Part shown: piece by piece, positions 60,301 through 63,600 of the stretch
Numbering within the stretch: the first letter of the stretch is position 1
Layout: every line of letters begins with the position of its first letter
NCBI GenBank assembly: GCA_028583415.1
Contig: CM053266.1
Location: 45,588,726 to 45,652,725, forward strand
Source: Protea cynaroides
Taxonomy: Eukaryota > Streptophyta > Magnoliopsida > Proteales > Proteaceae
Length of the DNA stretch: 64,000 nucleotides
Direction: 5' to 3'
Translations under genes and position numbers: made by a program
Notes under the pieces: model-generated
The model's input: only the letters and a program-made list of their open reading frames with translations
The model's database searches: none
Told to the model about the DNA's origin: nothing

Positions 60301-60308
60301 TGTCTCAG
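10692..60308 (+). CDS. LTN1: E3 ubiquitin-protein ligase listerin, N-terminal 1,774 codons in 14 exons (3' end beyond window)
   Basis: Listerin is the RING E3 ligase of ribosome-associated quality control. It binds stalled 60S-nascent chain complexes with NEMF/Rqc2 and ubiquitinates the nascent chain. Exons: 10692-10747, 10869-10980, 11366-11428, 19921-19998, 32382-32473, 35901-36003, 43764-43916, 44906-45561, 45780-46266, 46961-47499, 55261-56014, 57317-58037, 58656-59710, 59856-60308. All junctions are GT-AG and keep phase, with no internal stop. The start is fixed by the plant listerin N-terminus 'SKTRPSSS' followed by 'GFGGYVGSSRLD'. 'LMGPWWFSQFDP' and 'LEENLKLTPQ' are further plant listerin landmarks. 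The long middle is HEAT/ARM-type alpha-helical repeat. The RWD-like and RING C-terminus (roughly the last 100-150 residues) is not in the window, so exon 15 onward lies past 64000. Introns of 3-12 kb are packed with TEs, but the coding frame appears intact. Confidence 0.96.
10869..10980 (+). CDS. LTN1: LTN1 exon 2 (residues 19-56)
   Basis: Acceptor TATTGTAG. Encodes 'SIGFGGYVGSSRLD', a signature of plant listerins. Donor TTTTCAG|GTGCG, phase 0. Confidence 0.95.
11366..11428 (+). CDS. LTN1: LTN1 exon 3 (residues 57-77)
   Basis: Acceptor CATGTAG. Encodes 'DVDSEVALHLKRLGRKDPTT', continuing the N-terminal domain that contacts the 60S subunit in listerins. The 63-nt phase-0 exon precedes the hAT-bearing 8.5-kb intron 3. 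Confidence 0.94.
11429..11862. other. Intron 3, left part
   Basis: Contains a CT microsatellite at about 11579-11602 and purine- and pyrimidine-rich tracts. No coding content. It ends with the left copy of the hAT target duplication CTACCTAG (11855-11862). Confidence 0.7.
11863..12371. other. hAT left subterminal region (3' side of transposase)
   Basis: Contains clustered TCTCG/CGAGA motifs in about the first 90 bases, a T-run at 11994-12007 and AT-rich filler to the transposase stop. No gene. Confidence 0.7.
13784..14481 (-). mobile_element. Solo-LTR-like insertion inside the hAT transposase intron
   Basis: The right end CTGCATCA (minus strand TGATGCAG) is followed by ACTAG, and ACTAG also lies just left of 13784 (13779-13783); this suggests a 5-bp TSD. 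The length of about 698 bp is close to the 705-bp LTRs at 61152, which also begin TGATGCAG. No PBS or coding sequence is seen. The left terminus is not a clean TG/CA, so the boundary there is tentative. Confidence 0.5.
14296..14445. repeat. GATCTTGCGA-type short tandem array
   Basis: At least eight degenerate units of 'GAGATCTTGCGAGAT' / 'GATCTTGTGAGATC' occur in succession, mostly about 12-22 bases apart, giving partly palindromic sequence near the 5' end of the solo LTR (minus orientation). Confidence 0.7.
16755..17315. repeat. Four iterated 'GTAGATCGGCCAACGGTGTT' units upstream of the hAT transposase
   Basis: The core recurs at about 16764 (ATAGATTGGCCAATGG), 16926, 17118 and 17282 (TTGTAGATCGGCTTAATGG). 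Spacing is about 163, 191 and 165 bases. Units also share the following 'TGTTCAACATAT' and AT-rich filler. A T/A microsatellite at 16999-17092 lies within the second unit. The array lies between the transposase ATG and the right element end, where a promoter would be expected. Confidence 0.8.
16999..17092. repeat. A-run plus (TA)n microsatellite
   Basis: About 24 A residues followed by about 35 TA units. It generates a spurious Ile/Tyr-rich open frame on the minus strand. Confidence 0.95.
17585..17790. repeat. hAT subterminal TCGAGA motif cluster
   Basis: Around ten or more GGTCGAGA / TTCGAGAC / GTCGAAAC units are packed into about 200 bases, partly in inverted orientation, ending in GGGTCGAGATCTCGACCC near 17762. 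Subterminal clusters of this type are transposase-binding regions in characterised hAT elements; the role here is inferred. Confidence 0.75.
17812..19920. other. Intron 3, right part; no gene
   Basis: AT-rich sequence with a T/G run at 18530-18559. A 21-bp perfect inverted repeat at 19461-19607 is listed separately. It ends in the acceptor TTCTTTTACAG. Confidence 0.7.
19461..19607. other. Hairpin: 21-bp perfect inverted repeat, 105-nt loop
   Basis: TGGGTTTTGGTTCTCCTTTG plus T (19461-19481) is the exact reverse complement of 19587-19607. It could be the ends of a small MITE or an intronic foldback RNA. No known small-RNA precursor was recognised. Confidence 0.6.
19921..19998 (+). CDS. LTN1: LTN1 exon 4 (residues 78-103)
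   Basis: Acceptor TTTTACAG. Encodes 'LKALTSLCELFKQKTAEDVV' and ends 'IIPQW' at a TGG|GTATAC donor, phase 0. Residues are typical of plant listerin N-terminal HEAT repeats. The next intron is 12.4 kb. Confidence 0.95.
19999..20899. other. Intron 4, left part; no gene
   Basis: Contains a CT microsatellite at about 20010-20036. Two open frames in this part have no recognisable family. Confidence 0.6.
20900..23165 (+). repeat. Degenerate L1-like LINE (copy A)
   Basis: Broken frames on the plus strand show reverse-transcriptase landmarks: 'RRIKQGDPFIP' near 21145 (fingers/palm), 'SHLQFADRT' near 21285 where FADD is expected, and downstream 'FKWGIKLHVGMGMS' near 22700. Interrupted by a 5'-truncated LINE insertion at 21743-22304. 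Non-functional. Confidence 0.7.
21743..22304 (-). mobile_element. 5'-truncated LINE insertion with 16-bp TSD
   Basis: Flanked by exact ACTAATCTGATCTGCC copies at 21727-21742 and 22305-22320. It begins on the plus strand with a T-rich tract (the A-tail of a minus-strand element) followed by GGTGAATAAAAGAATATATT, like other LINE 3' ends in this window. A TSD plus A-tail is the hallmark of target-primed reverse transcription. Confidence 0.85.
23783..23811. repeat. (TA)n microsatellite
   Basis: About 14 TA units within the solo LTR. Confidence 0.95.
23999..24751. mobile_element. Non-autonomous hAT element (753 bp)
   Basis: Perfect 8-bp TSD TACGGATC at 23991-23998 and 24752-24759. The left end CAAGGTTTAAAATCTCGG and the right end read inward CATGGAATAAAATCTCG closely match each other and the 5.94-kb hAT at 11863 (CA..GTT..AAATCTCGG). 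Subterminal GCGAGA/TCTCGG repeats are dense at both sides. There is no transposase. It is nested in the solo LTR. Confidence 0.92.
24955..25135. repeat. Cluster of palindromic GGTATATACCGCA units
   Basis: Repeated strings such as 'GGTATATACCGCAGACACATA', 'GCATACCGGCTGGAC' and 'GGTATATACTGCAGGCACAT' alternate with their complements, giving multiple overlapping short hairpins within the solo LTR. Confidence 0.65.
25576..25860. repeat. Direct repeat within the solo LTR
   Basis: A unit beginning 'GTATCAGGGGGAGGA' and running through 'CCAGACTC..GC.CTA' occurs at about 25579 and again at about 25767, roughly 190 bases apart and moderately diverged. Confidence 0.65.
28637..29400 (-). mobile_element. 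LTR-like remnant related to the 61152 LTR
   Basis: On the minus strand this reads in the same order as the 705-bp LTR at 61152: a 5'-side 'AGTTGAG..TAGATAGGACTCTTA' region, an 'AGAAGAA..GAATTCTCTCGG' region, a pyrimidine-rich stretch with 'TTCATCCCTTTAGGTGA', and an end near CATTA. The match is clearly diverged and the far end is not sharply defined. Confidence 0.55.
29401..32381. other. Intron 4, right part; no gene
   Basis: Holds repeated 'CTGGCCATGG.GTGCAAA' segments (about 30125 and 30373), a C-run plus long A-run at 30327-30368, and GC-rich 'GGGCCGG..TTGGGCTAG' patches near 31190-31320. These look like old repeats I cannot classify. It ends in the acceptor TTCTATCTCAG. Confidence 0.55.
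32382..32473 (+). CDS. LTN1: LTN1 exon 5 (residues 104-133 plus 2 nt)
   Basis: Encodes 'VFEYKRLLQDYNREVRRATN', a highly conserved listerin stretch. The donor is CTTGG|GTTTGG, placed so that the split Gly codon joins 'RVLAPHLKSLMGPWW' in exon 6. Confidence 0.95.
32474..33584. other. Intron 5, left part; no gene
   Basis: No recognisable element. G-runs near 33240-33262 create a long but meaningless minus-strand frame. Confidence 0.6.
33585..33720 (-). repeat. (TA)n and LINE-like 3' end
   Basis: A TA microsatellite at 33585-33607 is followed by GGTGAATAGAAAATATATTAAG, resembling the 3' ends of minus-strand LINEs in this window. No coding part was identified. Confidence 0.45.
33746..33877. repeat. 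Tandem repeat, three 44-bp units
   Basis: 'AGGTTCCAAGCATTTA' starts at 33746, 33790 and 33834. Units differ at only a few positions. There is no spacer, so it is a minisatellite and not a CRISPR-like array. Confidence 0.95.
33953..35116. mobile_element. TSD-flanked inverted LTR structure (1.16 kb)
   Basis: Bounded by CTTAG at 33948-33952 and 35117-35121. Both termini are the same LTR 5' end: TGATGCAGTACAAATATGCT at the left and its reverse complement at the right. Inverted arms of about 180 bases (33953 to about 34140; about 34935 to 35116) enclose about 790 bases. That interior contains a TATA box (about 34367), a hairpin (34436-34464) and other sequence matching 1003-1700. No PBS, PPT or protein. 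It may be a rearranged LTR or autointegration product. Confidence 0.75.
35353..35391. repeat. C-run plus (CA)n microsatellite
   Basis: About 13 C residues followed by about 12 CA units. It produces opposing spurious open frames. Confidence 0.95.
35427..35496. mobile_element. 70-bp hAT-type mini-MITE
   Basis: Termini CATAGTTGTCAAGGCG and CGCTTTGACAACTATG are near-perfect inverted repeats. It is flanked by TGCAAGTC (35419-35426) and TGCAAGCC (35497-35504), a 7-of-8 match for the 8-bp TSD of hAT elements. Confidence 0.8.
35901..36003 (+). CDS. LTN1: LTN1 exon 6 (residues 134-168)
   Basis: Acceptor TTTTCTACAG. Encodes 'LAPHLKSLMGPWWFSQFDP' then 'EVSQSARQSLQ', the most recognisable plant listerin motif in the N-terminal domain. 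Donor CAG|GTGTGG, phase 0. Confidence 0.97.
36034..36520 (+). repeat. RTE-type LINE 3'-tail remnants
   Basis: Two short matches to the conserved RTE LINE end, 'GACCCCATTCAGTTGGG' plus a later GTTGTT tract (about 36044-36112) and 'CATTTAGTTTGGATAAGGCT' plus TTGTTGTTATTGTT (about 36475-36510). They parallel the tail of the RTE copy at 48698-48740. Confidence 0.6.
36750..36949 (-). repeat. Copia 3' LTR
   Basis: 200 bp, with TG...CA ends inside short inverted TGTTGA/TCAACA. Internally reiterated 'GTAGTACAGGTAGTACAAT' units occur. Two differences from the 5' LTR (GCCTG/GTCTG and GACAGA/GACAAA). Confidence 0.97.
36950..36960 (-). other. Copia polypurine tract
   Basis: The minus strand reads TTGAGGGGGAG immediately before the 3' LTR. 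It is the expected plus-strand DNA primer site. Confidence 0.85.
37017..41389 (-). pseudogene. Copia gag-pol polyprotein, multiple lesions
   Basis: Reading from 41389: gag ('LDGGNYLMWSRATQLSI'), a zinc knuckle in which the second Cys is Tyr ('CEYYSKLWHTKDTC'), protease 'WVIDTGATDHM' at about 40310, a GAG-pre-integrase stretch ('WHRRLGHPS'), integrase core (Asp in 'HSDVWG', Asp in 'RSDNGKEY', Glu in 'NGVAERKNRH'), RT with 'YVDD' at about 37945, and RNase H ('DADWAEIPDRKSISGYCTF', 'RSSTEAEYRTM', 'DQLADIFTKGLP') ending at 37017. Lesions: in-frame stops near 41156, 37794 and 37240, plus a tandem duplication of about 119 bases at 39889-40126 that breaks the frame. The element cannot make a complete polyprotein, despite nearly identical LTRs. 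Confidence 0.95.
39889..40126. repeat. 119-bp tandem duplication inside copia pol
   Basis: The segment beginning 'TACCATGTCCAATCGT' and ending 'GGAGAGTAAATTTGTGGAT' occurs twice, start to start 119 bases apart, with a handful of mismatches. It duplicates the protease-to-integrase junction. Confidence 0.92.
41872..41884 (-). other. Copia primer binding site
   Basis: The minus strand reads TGGTATTAGAGCC directly after the 5' LTR, one base different from the canonical initiator-Met tRNA site TGGTATCAGAGCC. A low-complexity GGCGG and AAAGAAA leader (41756-41850) follows in the minus direction. Confidence 0.9.
41885..42084 (-). repeat. Copia 5' LTR
   Basis: 200 bp, 99 percent identical to the copy at 36750. 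Promoter side of the element, minus orientation. Confidence 0.97.
42090..43763 (+). repeat. Intron 6, right part with L1-like LINE zf-RVT fragment
   Basis: Mostly unclassified. At about 43290-43640 the plus strand reads 'CVMFENKEVDVDCFFMDCLM' then 'LWWLIFGVSNVTCSG', a diverged zf-RVT domain of a second LINE family (zinc Cys partly lost). T/G-run at 43672-43697. It ends in the acceptor AATAACAG. Confidence 0.6.
43764..43916 (+). CDS. LTN1: LTN1 exon 7 (residues 169-219)
   Basis: Encodes 'AAFPAQEKRLDALILCTNEV' and 'YLEENLKLTPQTMSDKAAPL', standard plant listerin sequence. 51 codons, phase 0 at both ends, donor CTG|GTGCG. Confidence 0.96.
44045..44720. repeat. Direct repeat in LTN1 intron 7
   Basis: A unit including 'TCACCTATATAAGTGG', 'GAATGCCAGCCAAA' and 'GGAATTTGGAATATTGATGT' occurs at about 44055-44300 and again at about 44440-44710, moderately diverged, making up most of intron 7 (43917-44905). 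No coding content. Confidence 0.8.
44906..45561 (+). CDS. LTN1: LTN1 exon 8 (residues 220-437 plus 2 nt)
   Basis: Acceptor TTGGTCACAG. Encodes helical HEAT-type sequence including 'VVSSSLLALATLIDILFG' and 'SPGIRLATYSILGSFIRHLP', strongly listerin-like. Donor TCAAG|GTTTGT splits an Arg codon with exon 9. Confidence 0.97.
45780..46266 (+). CDS. LTN1: LTN1 exon 9 (residues 438-600)
   Basis: Acceptor TGTGTGCAG. Encodes 'ILLLLLWNDYLLVVSPKSQG' and 'GNLLSTFCVKFQEDCLEML'. Donor CTATG|GTAAGT, phase 0. The short intron 8 (45562-45779) holds only a G-run. Confidence 0.96.
46267..46960. other. LTN1 intron 9
   Basis: AT-rich, with no element recognised. Ends at the acceptor CTAACAACAG. Confidence 0.7.
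46961..47499 (+). CDS. LTN1: LTN1 exon 10 (residues 601-779 plus 2 nt)
   Basis: Encodes 'DSPSPEAVRILSVMASIFGP', 'FKEDIVPWCLSRNNHSVSAC' and 'CFVEQWSSILTYAAKLE', typical of the listerin solenoid. Donor CTACG|GTATG. The split codon is completed after the 7.8-kb intron 10. Confidence 0.96.
47885..48740 (+). repeat. RTE-clade LINE, 3' part of RT
   Basis: The plus strand shows 'LELWRSILESNGFKISRMKT', 'FRYLGFIIKKEGDIKDDVSQ' and 'RGASGVLCDRRFSLKLKRKF', hallmark plant RTE LINE sequence. Frame decay follows, and the family end 'TTAATTGGGATAAGG' plus TTGTTGTTTTTGTTG tail. It lies in LTN1 intron 10, sense orientation. Confidence 0.88.
48741..50115 (-). repeat. L1-like LINE, 3' part (same family as 60384 copy)
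   Basis: T-run then 'GTGAATAAATATTAATAAAG', i.e. the A-tail and 3' end of a minus-strand LINE. Inward are the 3' UTR, a zf-RVT tail 'HLFFECSFSNRIWGKNLEKCW' split across frames, and 'GWAKVRLPKEEGGLGLRRIK' near 49930. 5'-truncated and frameshifted. It directly abuts the RTE tail. Confidence 0.85.
50116..50626. other. Intron 10 stretch, nothing recognised
   Basis: A minus-strand frame at 50153-50383 has no recognisable family and may be LINE-derived. No other signal. Confidence 0.5.
50870..51110 (-). pseudogene. FLS2-like LRR receptor kinase N-terminal fragment
   Basis: The minus strand from about 51110 reads 'IEAFKAFKDSITHDPFGALA' followed by 'NW' and, after a stop, 'SGISCDASVHIISLCL'. This matches the LRR N-terminal cap of FLS2-type receptor kinases (..EAL.SFK..I..DPLG.L.DW...C.W.GI.CD). 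At least three stops are present and similarity fades after about 75 codons. It is a captured or retained fragment with no kinase domain. The intact protein senses bacterial flagellin at the plasma membrane; this copy cannot. Confidence 0.75.
51200..51870 (+). pseudogene. Chloroplast 10-kDa chaperonin (CPN10-like) pseudogene
   Basis: An ATG at 51200 opens a Ser/Phe-rich leader, possibly a former transit peptide. Then come 'MATKWKPTQFVPQADRVLIR' and 'SEKSAGGVLLPNS', the GroES-fold N-terminal half including the mobile-loop region. A 1-nt deletion near 51550 shifts to the frame giving 'VKFECYLMGEILSVGTEV' and 'AGKKVLLLDNKAYKADLG'. Similarity ends at about 51705, before the normal C-terminus. No intron is visible across the conserved part, suggesting capture from a processed copy. 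The functional protein is the co-chaperone of chloroplast CPN60. The frameshift and lost C-terminus make this non-functional. Confidence 0.88.
52198..52562. other. Intron 10 stretch with T-run and GTTTCG motifs
   Basis: A T-run at 52295-52317 lies between 'GGCCGAAATATTTCGG' and repeated 'GTTTCGATCA/GTTTCGGTC' strings (52380-52460). It resembles a small repeat but the ends were not resolved. Confidence 0.4.
52563..53429. mobile_element. Long foldback element (about 0.87 kb)
   Basis: Left arm 52563-52993 and right arm 53051-53429 are inverted copies separated by a loop of about 57 bases. For example, 'CACTTATTTATGACTAATAT' at 52568 is mirrored at 53404-53425, and 'CAATATAATTTGGATTCAAG' near 52974 by the sequence at 53051. 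The left arm holds an extra AT-rich palindrome of about 45 bases. No ORF. Confidence 0.88.
53430..53800. other. Intron 10 stretch, GC-rich patch
   Basis: Unclassified. A GC-rich patch with GCGCGTGCGCGGGCGGG-type sequence lies at 53710-53750. Confidence 0.5.
53755..54720 (-). repeat. LINE fragments: RNase H tail and ORF1-like part
   Basis: The minus strand at about 53990-53820 reads 'RKPKSANEEADHLAKQGVVR', the RNase H end of plant LINE ORF2. Further in, at about 54366-54100 and 54480-54400, it reads 'VQQRDRYSDGSKLKPHEKTF' and 'EVRIQGGTTLQQDGRKTWI', compatible with ORF1 (DUF4283-type) sequence. The pieces are out of register, so the element is rearranged or internally deleted. Confidence 0.65.
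54721..55260. other. Intron 10, right end
   Basis: T-run at 55136-55149 and CT microsatellite at 55203-55222, then the acceptor GGTGTTCTTCAG. An open frame running into exon 11 from 55097 is not coding before 55261. Confidence 0.7.
55261..56014 (+). CDS. LTN1: LTN1 exon 11 (residues 780-1031)
   Basis: Starts by completing an Arg codon, then 'SVLGSSVEDDKTSFLSREAT' and 'CISAAIFIIDWEFSMATQV', a conserved plant listerin segment. Donor GACACA|GTAGGT, phase 0. Confidence 0.96.
56015..57316. other. LTN1 intron 11
   Basis: C-run and A-run near 56079-56098. No element recognised. The acceptor is TTTGGACAG. Confidence 0.7.
57317..58037 (+). CDS. LTN1: LTN1 exon 12 (residues 1032-1271 plus 1 nt)
   Basis: Encodes 'TSRHHQFVAFVDKLISALGV' and 'SRAWLAAEMLCTWKWQGGSA', the latter a listerin-specific motif. 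Donor GGGCAAG|GTAATG, phase 1. Confidence 0.96.
58206..58323. mobile_element. 118-bp hAT-type mini-MITE in intron 12
   Basis: Ends CATAGTTGTCAAGGC and GCCTTCACAACTATG are near-perfect inverted repeats, and the interior 'GCCTAGG..GGCGC' recalls the 70-bp copy at 35427. Flanks TACACATC and GTCATATC match at 5 of 8 bases, a possible decayed TSD. Confidence 0.72.
58656..59710 (+). CDS. LTN1: LTN1 exon 13 (residues 1272-1623)
   Basis: Acceptor CATATTGCAG. Encodes 'VEEWVQLIISCYPLSDIGGI', 'RLAHLHFWELVASNVINSS' and 'VRNVAVKSVELWGLSSGPIS', conserved C-terminal HEAT repeats. Largest exon (1,055 nt). Donor CACCGG|GTAAAT, phase 0. Confidence 0.97.
59856..60308 (+). CDS. LTN1: LTN1 exon 14 (residues 1624-1774)
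   Basis: Acceptor TTTTGCAG. Encodes 'AATAVGRAITTGSLLFAVES', 'LAGAIYGLMLRVLPAYVRDF' and 'LRDRSTSSTIESFTKIWCSP', just before the RWD-like domain. Donor TCTCAG|GTGTGT, phase 0. The following exons are past 64000. Confidence 0.96.
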
Positions 60309-60383
60309 GTGTGTGATTATGGCTTTGTAATTTGGTTTTCTCAGACTATATAATTATATGACATAAAGGGTCTGATTTTTTTT

Positions 60384-61151
60384 TTTTCGGTGAATGAATA
60401 AATAAATTAACAACCACCCCGGAAACAAGGAACGAACCAAACCTGGGTATCTAAAGGATAGAGTCAGGCTCCTTACAAAACTAGGGCGAAAGCCCAGCAG
60501 CCAAAGGCCAAAATGGAGCCTTAGAGAAAGAAAAGAAAAGAAGAACCATGAGCCCCCTTAACCGGTGAGAAGATCCCAAGAGGCTAGAATGTATCTATTC
60601 CTCTCGGTGTCCGAGGGGAGGGGAAGCAGCGTTCCAGACACATCGAAAACAATGGCTTCCTAGATTTGAGTGAAGGATCTTGACTTGGATGTCTACAATC
60701 TGATGTTCCTTTTGAACCAAATATGATACACCATCACCACAAAGGCCATCTTGACCAGTGTATCACAAGTAGATTTTCGTTTGAACTTTTTGGTTATCCT
60801 TCTCCATTCTTGATCAAAAGGACAAGGGCCGATCACGGGCAACCAGCGGGCTCTCTCTTAAGGTGAATAGCTCTTTTCAAGCAGTGACAGAGAAGTGAGA
60901 GACAGAGCTTGAGGATCGATAAGCAAAACTGGGTCGCATATAGTATGGGGAATCTGGTTAGCAATAAACCCACATTTAGGAACAAAAGATAGACTCCAGA
61001 GCAGCTAGAGCTATTCTTCTTGAAAATCTGGCAATTCTTAGATCCTCCTATGATGCGGCCAGCATTTCTCAACAATTTCCCCCCAACTCTTTTGGAAAAA
61101 GAGCAGTCAAAGAAGAGATGTTGGACATCTTAATCAGCGGCCCAGCATAGG
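60384..61151 (-). repeat. L1-like LINE 3' part (left half, split by LTR element)
   Basis: T-run at 60378-60388 is the A-tail of a minus-strand LINE. Then come the family 3' UTR ('AGAGTCAGGCTCCTTACAAA' on the plus strand) and zf-RVT-proximal sequence. The frame is interrupted at 61151 by the LTR element and resumes at 63227. Confidence 0.82.
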
Positions 61152-61856
61152 TGATGCAGGCCAAGATCCGTTGGATAGGAAGATTTAATTTAGATATCTT
61201 TGTAAATTTTATTTCTATTGCTTTAGTTTTATTTTAGAGTTTTACTTCTATTAGGAAGGTAGTTTCTCTAATTATTTATTTTATTAGTTTGTATTAGTTG
61301 TGGGTCCCTCATCCCTTAGATGTAGGTGAATATTAGTATTTGAGTTGAATTCTAGTTAGTAGTTGAGTTTAATTAGGACTCTTATATTGAAGTCATATTT
61401 GAGTTATAATTGTGTTTTTTTTAGAGTTTCAGTCCAATTAGGATTGTAAGTTTATTTAAAGACATTATTATTAATGAAATTAGTAGTTGATGATTATTGA
61501 GAAGAAAGAAAAGAAGAGGCTCTCGGTTCTCTCCCTCCCTACGGTTTCCCTCTGATCTCTCTCTTTGAGTTTCCTTTCTCCCTTGCTGTTTCGATAGCTT
61601 CTTTCTCCTCTCTATATCTTTCTCTTTCTTGGTTTTCCCTCCCTATACCATAAGGTATATTCCTATATCTCTTTTGTTTTAATTCTTTATTTTGACTCCC
61701 TACAATTATCCCACCATCCCATTAATTATCCCTAAAATCATCCCACGTTACTATTTTGGTTCTCATCCCTTTTCCTCCCTTACCTGATAATGGTGTTTTC
61801 AATATTCTCCATTGATATTCCCTTTCATCCCTTTAAGTGAGATTCAGTCTCCATTA
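61152..61856 (+). repeat. 5' LTR of non-autonomous element
   Basis: 705 bp. Long CT-rich U5-like part ('CTCTCCCTCCCTACGG', 'TTTCTCCTCTCTATATC') and a GGTTCTCTCC region. Related in order, though diverged, to the remnant at 28637-29400. Confidence 0.95.
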
Positions 61857-61858
61857 AT

Positions 61859-61871
61859 TGGTATCAGAGCC
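61859..61871 (+). other. Primer binding site (tRNA-iMet)
   Basis: TGGTATCAGAGCC, the exact canonical plant PBS, two bases after the 5' LTR. Confidence 0.95.
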
Positions 61872-61894
61872 TAGGTTGAGTATAGGTTAGGGAA

Positions 61895-62516
61895 ATGGCA
61901 AATTTTGAATGTTGGGAGGATATTTTAAAGGTTCATCTGCGTTAACAACAAATAACCTTAAACCTTTTTCTTGAAGCCAGTTTTGAGGGTTTACAACAAA
62001 TAGAAAGCAGAGTGGCTAGGTTGGAGCAATGTATGGGTATTCCACTCATAGCAGAAGAACCTACTGTTGCATCAAAAGAGGATCCAACCACTCCACCTAA
62101 TATGGAAGCATTAGTATATGAAGCCAATGTCAATGACGAGGCGTTTCTAGTAATTCTTGATGACAAGGCAGAATTCCCTGATGTTCCTATGGTAGATGAT
62201 TACAGTGAAGAGGTCACAAGCGAGGTTGTGATTGTGGTACAGGCTGAGGTTATGGCTCGGGGAAACAAATTGCAACAAACGTTCAAGAAGGATGTTTCCG
62301 GTGCATTTGATTTTGTTTGCGATGAAGCGATCACAGAATATGTGATCCCATCGTCGTTCTTTGATGAATGGATCCCTCGACTTGTAGATTACATCCCCAC
62401 CATTCGTGTATTGCCGGAATTTTGTTACCGTCGACTGTCGCTAGATGTATCTCCCATGAGATTATTTCGTCGTCTCTACAAAATTCGAGGACGAATTTTT
62501 TTAAGTGGGCGAGAAT
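61895..62516 (+). CDS. Internal ORF region of non-autonomous LTR element, function unknown
   Basis: A 16-codon frame opens at ATG 61895 ('MANFECWEDILKVHLR') and stops. A longer frame, 62012 onward, codes an acidic protein ('MARLEQCMGIPLIAEEPTV', 'NDEAFLVILDDKAEFPDVPM', 'YVIPSSFFDEWIPRLVDYI') and runs 168 codons to the 3' LTR, then 28 more to a stop at 62602. There are no zinc knuckle or pol motifs. The 'EDEFF/RGRIFLSGREL' tail just before the LTR (reading 'GAGGACGAATTTTTTTAAG') resembles the integrase-end junction of Ty3/gypsy elements, so the interior may fuse gag-start and integrase-end remnants around host-like sequence. Not known to be translated. Confidence 0.5.
62496..62516 (+). other. 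Polypurine tract-like site
   Basis: AAGTGGGCGAGAATT lies immediately before the 3' LTR, a purine-rich tract in the expected place for plus-strand priming. Confidence 0.6.
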
Positions 62517-63221
62517 TGATGCAGGCCAAGATCCGTTGGATAGGAAGATTTAATTTAGAAATCTTTGTAAATTTTATTTCTATTGCTTTAGTTTTATTTT
62601 AGAGTTTTATTTCTATTAGGAAGGTAGTTTCTCTTTTTATTTATTTTATTAGTTTGTATTAGTTGTGGGTCCCTCATCCCTTAGATGTAGGTGAATATTA
62701 GTATTTGAGTTGAATTCTAGTTAGTAGTTGAGTTTAATTAGGACTCTTATATTGAAGTCATATTTGAGTTATAATTGTGTTTTTTTTAGAGTTTCAGTCC
62801 AATTAGGATTGTAAGTTTATTTAAAGACATTATTATTAATGAAATTAGTAGTTGATGATTATTGAGAAGAAAGAAAAGAAGAGGCTCTCGGTTCTCTCCC
62901 TCCCTACGGTTTCCCTCTGATCTCTCTCTTTGAGTTTCCTTTCTCCCTTGCTGTTTCGATAGCTTCTTTCTCCTCTCTATATCTTTCTCTTTCTTGGTTT
63001 TCCCTCCCTATACCATAAGGTATATTCCTATATCTCTTTTGTTTTAATTCTTTATTTTGACTCCCTACAATTATCCCACCATCTCATTAATTATCCCTAA
63101 AATCATCCCACGTTACTATTTTGGTTCTCATCCCTTTTCCTCCCTTACCTGATAATGGTGTTTTCAATATTCTCCATTGATATTCCCTTTCATCCCTTTA
63201 AGTGAGATTCAATCTCCATTA
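62517..63221 (+). repeat. 3' LTR of non-autonomous element
   Basis: 705 bp, six differences from the 5' LTR (for example GATATC/GAAATC and CTAATTATT/CTTTTTATT). Confidence 0.95.
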
Positions 63222-63226
63222 ATAGG

Positions 63227-63600
63227 CCATAGCTGGCGTTGGGGATGATACCCCGATCGCACAAGAGAAAGCCAGTGGGGAGAGTGAGGGTTAGGGCATG
63301 CTATAGAATAAAACTATGGCGGGAAAAGTGCCCCTCAAACCACACCACATCGAACCATGGAACTTTGGGTTTGCGAGGTCTGATAAGGTCCCAAGCTGAG
63401 GATGTCGAGAACAAACCATTGGGGGAAGCAGTCCAGCTGGTGAGGTCACCACTACCACTAGGTCTATGAGGAACATTGATAAGACCTTCCCAAGCCTGCA
63501 CCAACCTATGGGAGGAAGCCTGGCCTGGAGTCCAAATCCCATCTGTCAGGATAGATGAAACAGTAATCCGAAAATTTTAATTGTTCTCAATCCATGTTTT
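63227..63600 (-). repeat. L1-like LINE, continuation after LTR insertion
   Basis: The minus strand reads 'SGSGDLTSWTASPNGLFSTS' and 'AWDLIRPRKPKVPWFDVVWF', the linker between LINE RT and zf-RVT, in register with the left half at 61146 downward. Confidence 0.85.

Larger units (their letters stand above)
61152..63221 (+). mobile_element. Young non-autonomous LTR retrotransposon (2.07 kb)
   Basis: Two 705-bp LTRs (61152-61856 and 62517-63221) start TGATGCAGGCC and end TCTCCATTA. I count six differences, about 99 percent identity. TSD ATAGG at 61147-61151 and 63222-63226. The interior is only 660 bp, with a PBS at its left and a PPT-like tract at its right. No protease, RT, RNase H or integrase, so it must depend on another element's proteins. 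Inserted in a LINE within LTN1 intron 14. Confidence 0.95.
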
